NCBI GenBank assembly: GCA_019409045.1
Contig: DXVG01000001.1
Coordinates: forward strand, 1-29,232
Origin: Clostridiales bacterium
GTDB taxonomy: Bacteria > Bacillota > Clostridia > Christensenellales > Aristaeellaceae
Reading direction: 5' to 3'
Length of the DNA: 29,232 bases
The notes beneath the pieces were generated by a model. That model worked only from the letters and a program-made list of their open reading frames with translations, was not told the DNA's origin and ran no database searches. Every line of letters starts with the position of its first letter. The stretch's first letter is position 1. This document shows, in pieces, positions 13,463 to 20,912 of this stretch. The translations under genes were made by a program, and so were the position numbers.

Positions 13463-14461
13463 ATGCAGACACCCAAACTCTTTACGCTGCTGCCCGAGGA
13501 GTGGGTCGCCACGCCCGACGGCATGACCGTGGACCGCAACGGCGACCTGATCCTCTCCTGCCCCAACTTTGCCAACATGCAGCTCAAGTCCTGCGTGCTT
13601 CGCATCACCCCGGACAGGCAGATCACCAAGTGGTTCGACGTGCCGGTCAACCCCGCGACGGGCGAGGCGCGCACCATGGGCCTGGAGTTCGGCCCCGACG
13701 GCGATCTGTACATGGTGGACAACCCCGGCTGGACCGGCCGCCCGGACCTGGTGCGCACGGGGCGCATACTGCGCATACACTTCAACGAAAAGGGCGAGTA
13801 CGAGTCCTTCCGCGTGGTGGCCGACGGCATGGAGCACCCCAACGGCCTGCGCATACGCGGCGACCAGCTCTACGTCACGCAATCGACGATGGAGCTTGTC
13901 AAAACGCCGTCGGGCAAGCTGATGAGCTGCGTGTACCGCTTCCATCTGGACGATGAGAACGTACACTGCGCAAACACGCTGGAGGACGAGAACATACTCT
14001 GCACGTTCATCACCGAGAATCCCCTGTGCCAGTACGGCGTGGACGGCATCGTGTTCGACCGCGAGGGCAGGCTCGTGATCGGGAACTTCGGCGACGGCTC
14101 CGTCTGGCGGCTGACGCTGGACCCCACCGGCACGCGCATGATCGACAAGGAGCTGTGGTGCTGCGACCCGGACAACCTCAAGACCACCGACGGCATGACC
14201 ATCGACGGCAACGGCAACATCTATGTGGCGGACTTCTCCGCCAACGCCATCGGCAAGATCTCGCCCGAGGGCAAGATCACGCGCATCGCCCAGTCGCCGG
14301 ACTGCACCGGCTGGGAGGGCGGGCTGGACGAGCCCGGAGAGCCGTGCGTGTGGATGGGCAAGCTCATCGTATCCTGCTTTGACTGCGTGGTGGACGACCA
14401 GAAGGTCAACACAGCGCACGAGGTGCCGGCCACCATGGCCATGCTAGACCTGGAGGACTGA
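13463..14461 (+). CDS. SMP-30/gluconolactonase-like beta-propeller lactonase
   Basis: This 332-residue protein is built from repeated beta-propeller blades: FGPDGDLYMVDN, FDREGRLVIGNFGDGS, and TIDGNGNIYVADF with ISPEGKI. This is the SMP-30/gluconolactonase pattern, a metal-dependent family that opens sugar lactones. No signal peptide is seen, so it acts in the cytoplasm. It is the second probable lactonase of the operon, beside the phosphotriesterase-like enzyme, suggesting two lactone steps or isomers. The ATG at 13463 follows GGAGGAA; a frame extending upstream overlaps the kinase and is not used. A GC hairpin follows the stop. Confidence 0.85.
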   Translation: MQTPKLFTLLPEEWVATPDGMTVDRNGDLILSCPNFANMQLKSCVLRITPDRQITKWFDVPVNPATGEARTMGLEFGPDGDLYMVDNPGWTGRPDLVRTGRILRIHFNEKGEYESFRVVADGMEHPNGLRIRGDQLYVTQSTMELVKTPSGKLMSCVYRFHLDDENVHCANTLEDENILCTFITENPLCQYGVDGIVFDREGRLVIGNFGDGSVWRLTLDPTGTRMIDKELWCCDPDNLKTTDGMTIDGNGNIYVADFSANAIGKISPEGKITRIAQSPDCTGWEGGLDEPGEPCVWMGKLIVSCFDCVVDDQKVNTAHEVPATMAMLDLED

Positions 14462-14474
14462 GCCGCCCCGCTTC

Positions 14475-14505
14475 GGCGCCCCGCCGTGCGACATTGCGGG
14501 GCGCC
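14475..14505 (+). terminator. GC-rich hairpin ending the catabolic operon
   Basis: GGCGCCCCGC (14475-14484) pairs perfectly with GCGGGGCGCC (14496-14505), 14 bases after the operon's last stop. There is no T tract, so termination may be partial, allowing read-through into the importer genes. Confidence 0.6.
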
Positions 14506-14527
14506 ATTCCAAATCACTATATCGTAA

Positions 14528-14537
14528 TGTAGTTACA
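14528..14537. promoter_or_regulatory. Candidate GntR operator e
   Basis: TGTAGTTACA, in the context AATGTAGTTACAAT, is a TGTA-N2-TACA palindrome matching the other sites. It lies about 140 bp upstream of the importer's -35 box, too far for simple blocking, so it may serve looping or an unseen promoter. Confidence 0.5.
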
Positions 14538-14677
14538 ATATTGCAATATGCCTGTTTTCGCACATAAATCGGCGAAATGCGTAAGTTTTTATGCATTTTT
14601 TGCTCATATTGCGTGCCTTTTCATGATTAACCGTAGGAAAGCCCACAAAAACATTAATTGAAAATTTCGTTTTGGTA

Positions 14678-14705
14678 TTGACAAATGGCTCGGATTGCTT
14701 ATAAT
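14678..14705 (+). promoter_or_regulatory. Promoter of the ABC importer operon
   Basis: A perfect TTGACA (14678-14683), a 16-bp spacer and a perfect TATAAT (14700-14705) form the strongest promoter of the window, as expected for a highly expressed binding protein. Confidence 0.88.
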
Positions 14706-14740
14706 TAAATATAACGTTCCTAGGTAATAATGTCATGATA

Positions 14741-14780
14741 TATCGAACAACCCACGCGACATGCTCTATCGAACAACCCA
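14741..14780. repeat. 14-bp direct repeat in the importer leader
   Basis: TATCGAACAACCCA occurs at 14741-14754 and again at 14767-14780, a 26-bp period (about two and a half helix turns), 35-75 bases after the -10 box. It could be a paired regulator site or an RNA leader element. Confidence 0.75.
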
Positions 14781-14833
14781 TGTGGCGTTCCCGCCCGGCG
14801 TTTCGCCGGAAAAGCATAGAAGGAGGAAACAAC

Positions 14834-15919
14834 ATGAAGAAGGTTCTGTCTCTGGTACTGGTCCTGATGATGATCGTCGCCGGCGCTGCGATCGCCGAAG
14901 TCGATTACGCGGACCTGAAGTCGTTCACGATCGATCCTGCGCAGATCCCGCAGGAGACGCTGGATACCACGCTGTACGTCGCGGTCTCCGTGCGCGACCT
15001 GACCAACCCCTACATCGCCACCATCGCCGAGGGCATGAACATGTTCTGCGCCTATCTGGACAGCATCGGCCAGAAGTATGAGACCCAGATTCTCGACTCC
15101 GGCGGAGACTCCAACGTGGAAGTGCAGAACATGGCCTCCTTCGCGGCGCGCGCCGGCGGCAATGCCATCGCCTACGCCGACCCGAACGAGAACACCATCG
15201 CCTGATCGCTGGCCGAGGCCATGGGCGAGTCCGGCGGCTATGTCGGCACCGCCTGGAACAAGGAAGACGACGTCTCCCCCATGGACCTGGACAACTGGGT
15301 GTGCCACACCTCTCCGGATAACGTGCTGGGCGGCTACAACACCGCTGTGGCGCTGTTTGAGTCCATCGGCGGCGAGGGCCAGGTGTTCTGCGTCGAGGGC
15401 ATGCTGACCAACACCGCCTCCATCGACCGCGTGAAGGGCTTCTATCAGGCCGTCGAGGAGTATCCGGGCATCGAGGTCGTGCTGGACGACACCGCCAACT
15501 GGAACACCACCGAGGCGCTGACGCTGGTGGAGACCAACCTGACCAAGTATCCGGACGTCAAGGGCATCTGGTGCGCCAACGACAACATGGCCACCGGCGC
15601 TCTGCAGGCGCTGGACGCCGCGGGCCTGCTGGGCAAGGTCGGCGTGACCGGCTTTGACGCCAACACCGACATCGTGCAGGCGATCGCCGACGGCAACGCC
15701 ACCGCGACCATCTCCTCCAACGGCTACCTCCAGGGCGGCTACACGCTGGCGCTGTGCTACGCGGTGTGGACCGGTCTCTTGGACGTGACGCAGATCCCCG
15801 AGGACTACCGCATCTTCGCCACGCCCTCCACGACCATCACCGCGGAGAACGTAGAGGAGTACATGTCCGTCGTTCCCGAGTACGACTTCTCGCAGGTCTA
15901 CTTCTGGAAGGCCGACTGA
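14834..15919 (+). pseudogene. Ribose-type sugar-binding protein with in-frame TGA
   Basis: Codons 1-361 read as a periplasmic-binding-protein type 1 (RbsB-like) protein. It has a signal peptide (MKKVLSLVLVLMMIVAGAAIA, 21 residues, no lipobox Cys), then SVRDLTNPYIATIAEG, WCANDNMATGALQAL and VTGFDANTDIVQAI. Codon 124 (15203-15205) is TGA, between NTIA and SLAEAM. Both sides stay in the same frame and keep family features, so this is a nonsense change such as CGA to TGA, or a sequencing error. TGA is an ordinary stop elsewhere in the window, and nothing suggests selenocysteine. As written, the product is a 123-residue fragment, which would disable an otherwise intact importer. AAGGAGG precedes the ATG. 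Confidence 0.85.
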
Positions 15920-15940
15920 TCAGGGTTTCCGGACGGCTCG

Positions 15941-15966
15941 GGGGGCTGGGTATTTGCCCAGCCCCC
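15941..15966 (+). terminator. Hairpin between binding-protein and permease genes
   Basis: GGGGGCTGGG (15941-15950) pairs perfectly with CCCAGCCCCC (15957-15966) around a 6-base loop. It has no T tract. Such a hairpin commonly protects binding-protein mRNA or attenuates the genes behind it, giving excess binding protein. Confidence 0.7.
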
Positions 15967-16092
15967 TGGCACATATCACGGCGTCGCAGCGCCGCGCTCC
16001 TTCATGCTCTGGCAACGCGGCAGAACGGTTTTGCTCATCCGAATAGACACCGGCGGCAGGGCGCCGCCGTCCAACGAACGGAGTGAATGCGA

Positions 16093-17115
16093 ATGTCCAA
16101 TGTGAGAACTTCAAACATGACGATCACCCAGGAGTTTGCCGAAAAGGTGCGGCAGGCAAACTCCAAGGATCGGATCATGCGCGTAGCGCCGATTCTGGTG
16201 CTGGTGGTGATGATCCTGGTGTTCAGCGCGCTATGCGGTTTTAACGTGTTCCTGGCGCCGAGCAACATCGTGGCCATCCTCAAGCAGCTGGCCATACCGC
16301 TGTGCGTGGCGCTGGGGCTGACGTTTGTAATCATGATCGGCTCCATCGACCTTTCCATCAACGGCGTGGTGGGCATGGCGGGCTCGTTCGCGGGCGTGCT
16401 GGTGGCAAACGAGGTGTTCGACTTCAACCTGGGCCTGCTGGGCGTGATGCTGGCGGTGCTCGCGGCGGTGGTGGTCGGCTTTCTGATCGGCGTGATTCAT
16501 GTGTATCTGCGCGTGCCCTCGTTCATGGTCTCCTTCGCGTTTATGTACATATGTCAGGGCCTGGGCCGCGTTTCCTATCATTCGCGCATCCTCAAGATCA
16601 CCGACCCGGTGATGATCCGCCTGGCGAACCTGTCCATTGCGGGCGTGCCGTTCATCACTTGGGTGGCGCTTGTGATGTTTGTGATCTGCCTGCTGATCCA
16701 GCAGTACACGGCCTTCGGCCGCCACGTCTACGCCGTGGGCACCAACGAGGCGATCCCCCGCTCGGTGGGCGTGAACGTGGGCTGGGTGAAGGTGCGCGTG
16801 TTCATGCTGGCGGGCCTGCTCAGCGGCGTGGCGGGCGTGCTGGGCGCGATTCGCCTGGGCATCGGCCAGATACAGATCGGCGACAATCAGATGTTCCCCG
16901 CGCAGGCCGCGGTGGTCATCGGCGGCACGGCGCTCAGCGGCGGCAAGGGCGGCGTGCAGCGCACGCTGGTGGGCGTGCTGATCATGACCATACTCAACAA
17001 CGGACTGTTGATGTGCAATGTCAGCGCCTACATCACCGACGGCGTGCAGGGCCTGATCATACTCATCTGCGTGATTCTGACCTGCGAGCACGGCAAGACC
17101 GTCATCAGCAAGTAG
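16093..17115 (+). CDS. RbsC-type sugar ABC transporter permease 1
   Basis: This 340-residue integral membrane protein has about eight to ten hydrophobic helices. It carries the ribose-permease signatures FVIMIGSIDLSINGVVGMAG (about 80-99), GFLIGVIHVYLRVPSFMVS and AVVIGGTALSGGKGGVQRT. It forms half of the membrane channel for sugar import. Two start codons are possible. The ATG at 16093 is preferred because the GGAG at 16080 is nine bases away, whereas the one at 16087 is too close. The ATPase gene begins 15 bases after its stop. It differs clearly from the second permease, so the channel is probably a heterodimer. Confidence 0.92.
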   Translation: MSNVRTSNMTITQEFAEKVRQANSKDRIMRVAPILVLVVMILVFSALCGFNVFLAPSNIVAILKQLAIPLCVALGLTFVIMIGSIDLSINGVVGMAGSFAGVLVANEVFDFNLGLLGVMLAVLAAVVVGFLIGVIHVYLRVPSFMVSFAFMYICQGLGRVSYHSRILKITDPVMIRLANLSIAGVPFITWVALVMFVICLLIQQYTAFGRHVYAVGTNEAIPRSVGVNVGWVKVRVFMLAGLLSGVAGVLGAIRLGIGQIQIGDNQMFPAQAAVVIGGTALSGGKGGVQRTLVGVLIMTILNNGLLMCNVSAYITDGVQGLIILICVILTCEHGKTVISK

Positions 17116-17129
17116 AGGGGAGGATGCAC

Positions 17130-18659
17130 ATGGAAAACAAACGACCGCTCTTTACGGCAAAGGACATCACCAAATCCTTCTCCGGCACGCAGGCGCTCAA
17201 GGGCGTGGACCTGGAGGTCTACCCGGGCGAAATCGTCGGTCTGGTGGGCGAGAACGGCGCGGGCAAGAGCACGCTTTTGAAGATCATCATCGGCGCGCAG
17301 CCGCAGTCCTCGGGCACGATGACCATGCACGGCCAGAGCTATGAGCCGAAAAACCCCATGGACGGCAATCGCGCGGGCATCGGCATGGTATTTCAGGAGC
17401 AGAGCCTGATCGTGAACCTGAACGTGGCGCAGAACATATTCTTCGGGCACGAAAAGAACTTCCGCAGGCGCGGCTTCATCCGCTGGAAGCAGATGTACCG
17501 CGAGGCGGAGGAGGTGCTGGCCAACTGCGACATCACCAACATACCCGTGCGCAAGAAGGTGCTCGACCTCAACTTCGCCACCCGCCAGATGGTGGAGATC
17601 GCCAAGGTGGTCAACGTGGCAAAGCGCGACGACGGCGAGAGCTGCCTGATCCTTCTGGACGAGCCGACCTCGGTGCTCAACGAGGAGGAAGTGCTCACGC
17701 TGTTTAAGCAGATGCGCAAGCTGGCCGACCGCGGCCACGCGATCGTGTTCGTTTCGCACCGCCTGGACGAGATATTGTCCATCACCGACCGCATCTACGT
17801 CTACAAGGACGGCACGAGCGTGGGCACCGTGCCCACCAGCGAGGCCAACGAGGCGCTTTTGTATGAAATGATGGTGGGCCGCAACTCCACCAACGAGTAC
17901 TTCCAGCTCGACCGGCAGGTTCCCCCGCAGGACGAGGTGGTGCTCGAGGCGCGCAATCTGGGCAAGTTCGGCGTGTTCAAGGACATCAACTTCAAGCTGC
18001 ACAAGGGCGAGATTCTCGGCTTTTGCGGCGTGGTCGGCTCGGGCAAGGAGGAGATCTGCTCGGTGCTGTGCGGCGACGAGGACCCCACCTGCGGCGAGAT
18101 ACTGCTGCACGGGCAGCCGGTGAAGTTCTCCTCGCCGGAGAAGGCGCGCAAGCACAGCATACTGATGATTCCCAAGGAACGCCTGTTTGAGGGCATCGTG
18201 GGCATGCTGCCCGTGGAGGACAACATTGCGCTGTCCAACCTGGAGAAGATGCGGCAGGGCGCGTTCGTCTCGCCCGCGAAGATCAACCGTCAGGCCACCG
18301 AGTGGATCGACCGGCTCAACATAAAGACCAGCGGCCCCAAGGCGCTGATCATGTCCCTGTCCGGCGGCAACCAGCAAAAGGTCGTCTTCAGCCGCGCGCT
18401 GGCCAGCCAGAGCGACATCATCATACTCAACCATCCCACCCGCGGCGTGGACGTGGGCGCGCGCGAGGAAATCTACACGCTGATTCGCGAGATCGTGGCG
18501 CAGGGCAAGAGCGTGATTCTGCTGGGCGACACGCTGGATGAGTGCATCGGCATGTCCTCGCGCATCATCGTCCTGCAGGACGGCCTGATCACGGCGGAGT
18601 TCGACGCGCAGGCCGAGAATAAGCCCAGCCAGGTGGACGTCGTCAGCCACATGATGTAA
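17130..18659 (+). CDS. RbsA/MglA-type double-domain sugar ABC ATPase
   Basis: This 509-residue protein has two tandem nucleotide-binding domains. The first has Walker A GENGAGKST (40-48) and Walker B LILLDEPTS (about 178), but a degenerate signature, LNFATRQM. The second has a degenerate P-loop, GVVGSGKEEI, the canonical signature LSGGNQQK and an unusual Walker B, ILNHPTRGVD, in which the usual Asp-Glu is Asn434-His435. One full ATP site can form (Walker A and B of domain one with the signature of domain two); the other should be inactive. RbsA proteins normally have one weak site, but Asn-His is further from consensus than I would expect. AGGGGAGG precedes the ATG at 17130. Confidence 0.93.
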   Translation: MENKRPLFTAKDITKSFSGTQALKGVDLEVYPGEIVGLVGENGAGKSTLLKIIIGAQPQSSGTMTMHGQSYEPKNPMDGNRAGIGMVFQEQSLIVNLNVAQNIFFGHEKNFRRRGFIRWKQMYREAEEVLANCDITNIPVRKKVLDLNFATRQMVEIAKVVNVAKRDDGESCLILLDEPTSVLNEEEVLTLFKQMRKLADRGHAIVFVSHRLDEILSITDRIYVYKDGTSVGTVPTSEANEALLYEMMVGRNSTNEYFQLDRQVPPQDEVVLEARNLGKFGVFKDINFKLHKGEILGFCGVVGSGKEEICSVLCGDEDPTCGEILLHGQPVKFSSPEKARKHSILMIPKERLFEGIVGMLPVEDNIALSNLEKMRQGAFVSPAKINRQATEWIDRLNIKTSGPKALIMSLSGGNQQKVVFSRALASQSDIIILNHPTRGVDVGAREEIYTLIREIVAQGKSVILLGDTLDECIGMSSRIIVLQDGLITAEFDAQAENKPSQVDVVSHMM

Positions 18660-18673
18660 GGAGGGACCGGCAA

Positions 18674-19705
18674 ATGAGCGAAACGACCATCAAAAAGCGC
18701 GCATTCAAGCGGGAAAACCTGATGCGCTATATCAGTCTGGTGTCCATCATCGTGCTGGCGTTTGCCTTTGAGGCCATGCAGCCCAACTTTCTGGGGCGGA
18801 TGAACGTCGCCGGCATGCTGCGCGACAACGCCGCGCTGCTGGTGATGGCGGTGGGCATGACCTCGATACTGATCTTCGGCTCCATCGACCTGTCCATGGG
18901 CGCGATGTGCTCTGTGGCGAACGTGCTGTATGTGCGCATCGTAGTGCTGTTTTCCAACCACTACGAGGCCGCGGGCGTGGAGGAGCCCAACGCGCTGGGC
19001 GCGATGATCGTGGCCACGCTGGCGTGCGTGCTGGTGGGCCTGATCTCCGGCTTTCTGCTGGGCGTGATTCATGTGAAGCTGAAGGTGCCCTCGTTCATCG
19101 CGTCTCTGGGCTTCATGTCCGTTTGGACGAGCGCGGCGTACCTGATCTCCAACCGCGCGGAGTCCATTCCGCGGAAGATGAGCACGGCCTCCGACTGGTA
19201 CAGGATCGCCTTCTTCGGCGATTGGATACCGCTGCCGCTGATCATCGCGCTGGTGATCGCCGTCGTGTTCTACATACTGCAGAGCCGCACGGTGTTTGGC
19301 CGCACCATATTCTCCATCGGCGGCAACGAGCGCGCATCGCGCATCGCGGGCATGGGCGTGGACCGCACCAAGATCATCATCTTCTCGCTGGCGGGCATGT
19401 GCGCGGCGCTGGGCGGCGTGTTCCTGGCCTCGAAGATCAAGTCCTCCGACCCGACGCTGGGCGACCCGTACACGCTGATGATCGTCGCCTCGTGCGTGCT
19501 GGGCGGCACGTCGCTCTCGGGCGGCAAGGGCTCCTGCCTGGGCACGATTCTGGGCGCGCTGACCGTCACGGTCATCAAAAACGGCCTGACGTTCATCGGC
19601 GTGGACGCCTACTGGCAGGACGTGGTGTTCGGCCTGTTCGTGCTGGCGATGATCGTGTTGTCCATCGACCGCTCCAAGTCCACGCGCGGCATCGCGGTCA
19701 AGTGA
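18674..19705 (+). CDS. RbsC-type sugar ABC transporter permease 2
   Basis: This 343-residue multi-helix protein of the ribose permease family has TSILIFGSIDLSMGAM (about 75-90), GFLLGVIHVKLKVPSFIASL and CVLGGTSLSGGKGS. It follows the ATPase by 14 bases with AAGGAGGG upstream. With the first permease it should form a heterodimeric channel, as in the LsrC/LsrD and YtfT/YjfF importers, both of which pair two permeases with one double ATPase. The order binding protein, permease, ATPase, permease places the two permeases on either side of the ATPase. It is the last gene of the importer; no clear terminator follows. Confidence 0.92.
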   Translation: MSETTIKKRAFKRENLMRYISLVSIIVLAFAFEAMQPNFLGRMNVAGMLRDNAALLVMAVGMTSILIFGSIDLSMGAMCSVANVLYVRIVVLFSNHYEAAGVEEPNALGAMIVATLACVLVGLISGFLLGVIHVKLKVPSFIASLGFMSVWTSAAYLISNRAESIPRKMSTASDWYRIAFFGDWIPLPLIIALVIAVVFYILQSRTVFGRTIFSIGGNERASRIAGMGVDRTKIIIFSLAGMCAALGGVFLASKIKSSDPTLGDPYTLMIVASCVLGGTSLSGGKGSCLGTILGALTVTVIKNGLTFIGVDAYWQDVVFGLFVLAMIVLSIDRSKSTRGIAVK

Positions 19706-19713
19706 GCCGCCGC

Positions 19714-19751
19714 GGCGTGTAAAATTCCTGCGGGCGTGTAAAATTCCCGCG
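19714..19751. repeat. Tandem 19-bp direct repeat
   Basis: GGCGTGTAAAATTCCTGCG (19714-19732) is followed at once by a copy with one change (19733-19751). It lies between the importer and rpmE, immediately upstream of the rpmE -35 box. It could be a regulator site (19 bp is close to two helix turns) or a small slippage duplication. Confidence 0.8.
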
Positions 19752-19756
19752 AACCC

Positions 19757-19785
19757 TTGAAGCCGGACGCGGCCTGTGCTATAAT
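19757..19785 (+). promoter_or_regulatory. Promoter of rpmE
   Basis: TTGAAG (19757-19762), a 17-bp spacer and TATAAT (19780-19785) precede rpmE. Confidence 0.8.
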
Positions 19786-19857
19786 ATCTAGTGCATGACC
19801 ACGCGGATGCCGGCCCCGCCGGAGGGCCGACAGTCCGGTGACAAAGAGGTGAATACC

Positions 19858-20055
19858 ATGAAGGAAAAAATCCATCCGAATTACGGCAAGGCGATCGTGC
19901 GCTGCGTTTGCGGCGAGACGTTTGAGACTGGTTCCGTGAAGAAGGAAATGCGCGTGGATATCTGCTCCAAGTGCCATCCCTTCTACACCGGCAAGCAGAA
20001 GCTGGTCGACAGCGGCGGACGCGTGGACCGCTTCAAGAAGCGCTACGGCATGTAG
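19858..20055 (+). CDS. rpmE: Ribosomal protein bL31
   Basis: This 65-residue zinc-binding bL31 of the large ribosomal subunit starts MKEKIHPNYG and ends GRVDRFKKRYGM. The Cys residues in RCVCGETF and ICSKCHPFYTGKQKL mark the zinc form rather than the zinc-free paralogue used in zinc shortage. The start at 19858 is fixed by the conserved N-terminus and an AGAGGTG site. It has its own promoter and a terminator after it, and heads the rpmE-prmC-prfA group common in Bacillota. Confidence 0.97.
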   Translation: MKEKIHPNYGKAIVRCVCGETFETGSVKKEMRVDICSKCHPFYTGKQKLVDSGGRVDRFKKRYGM

Positions 20056-20066
20056 CCACACTCGGA

Positions 20067-20099
20067 CGCCGGGAGAGGTTTATCCTCCTCCGGCGTTTT
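20067..20099 (+). terminator. Intrinsic terminator after rpmE
   Basis: CGCCGG (20067-20072) with CCGGCG (20090-20095), extended by an imperfect inner stem, is followed by TTTT. It may be leaky, since prmC starts 20 bases later without an evident promoter. Confidence 0.75.
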
Positions 20100-20118
20100 C
20101 GTATGCTCTGGAGGCGTT

Positions 20119-20904
20119 ATGCGTGTGCTTGCGTGGCGCGCCGATGCGGCGCGCAGACTGGAGGCGGCCGGAAGCCCCGACCCGGCGGCGGACGCGCGAC
20201 TTCTGTGCTGGGGCGATTCCCTGCGCGAGCTGTCCTCGCAGGAGGAGGCGCGGCTTGAGGCGCGGCTTGCGCGCCGCCTGGCCGGGGAGCCTGTGCAGTA
20301 TGTGCTGGGCAGCGCGTGGCTGATGGGGCTGGAGTTTCTCGTGGACGCGCGCGTGCTCATCCCGCGACAGGACACCGAGGCGCTGTGCGAGGCGGCGCTG
20401 GAATTTCTGCGCGGGCGGGAGGGCGCGCGCGTGCTGGATTTGTGCACGGGCAGCGGCGCGATCGGGCTGAGCATCGCCCAGCTGTGCCCCGGCGCGCACC
20501 TGACGCTCGCGGACGTGAGCGCGGGCGCATGCGAGGTGGCGGCGCGCAACCGCGACCGGCTCGGCCTGCGCGCGGACGTGGTCTGCGGCGACCTGTTCTG
20601 CCCCGTGCGCGGCAGGCAATTCGACCTGATCTGCTGCAACCCGCCCTACATCCCCACGGCCGACCTGGACGGCCTGCAAAGGGAGGTTCGCCAAGAGCCG
20701 CGCATCGCGCTCGACGGCGGCGCGGACGGGCTGGACTTTTATCGCCGCATCGCCGGGGAGTACCGCGCGTTTCTCCGGCCCGGCGGCGCGCTGATGCTGG
20801 AGATCGGCTGGGATCAGGCCGAGGCCGTGCGCGCGCTGTTCGCGGGCGGCGAGGTCGTGCGCGACCTGTGCGGGCGCGACCGCGTGATCGTGATACGGGA
20901 GTGA
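20119..20904 (+). CDS. prmC: Release factor glutamine methyltransferase
   Basis: PrmC methylates the Gln of the GGQ motif in class 1 release factors, using S-adenosylmethionine, in the cytoplasm. The 261-residue protein has the helical N-terminal domain (residues 1-70, ending GEPVQYVLG), the SAM loop DLCTGSGAIGLSIA (about 107-120) and the catalytic NPPYIP (about 175-180), followed by EPRIALDGGADGLDFYR, a typical PrmC segment. It directly precedes its substrate's gene, prfA, and the two nearly overlap. Confidence 0.95.
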   Translation: MRVLAWRADAARRLEAAGSPDPAADARLLCWGDSLRELSSQEEARLEARLARRLAGEPVQYVLGSAWLMGLEFLVDARVLIPRQDTEALCEAALEFLRGREGARVLDLCTGSGAIGLSIAQLCPGAHLTLADVSAGACEVAARNRDRLGLRADVVCGDLFCPVRGRQFDLICCNPPYIPTADLDGLQREVRQEPRIALDGGADGLDFYRRIAGEYRAFLRPGGALMLEIGWDQAEAVRALFAGGEVVRDLCGRDRVIVIRE

Positions 20905-20912
20905 ATCTGTTT

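Larger units (their letters stand above)
14462..14833. other. Intergenic region before the ABC importer, 372 bp
   Basis: In order it holds a GC hairpin, candidate operator e, a weak hairpin with a T run (AAATGC at 14575-14580, GCATTT at 14593-14598), a strong promoter, a 128-base leader with a 14-bp direct repeat, and a 6-bp hairpin (14795-14809) just before the ribosome site. No coding sequence or known riboswitch was recognised. Confidence 0.6.

Noticed and set aside
10917..13472. Very long minus-strand open frame opposite the dehydrogenase and kinase genes
   Set aside because: It mirrors the codon pattern of two clear plus-strand genes in GC-rich DNA, has no family features and no ribosome site.
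15203..15205. TGA read as selenocysteine or as a reassigned sense codon
   Set aside because: Many genes here end in TGA, so it is a normal stop. Sugar-binding proteins are not selenoproteins, and no convincing SECIS-like hairpin was seen right after it.
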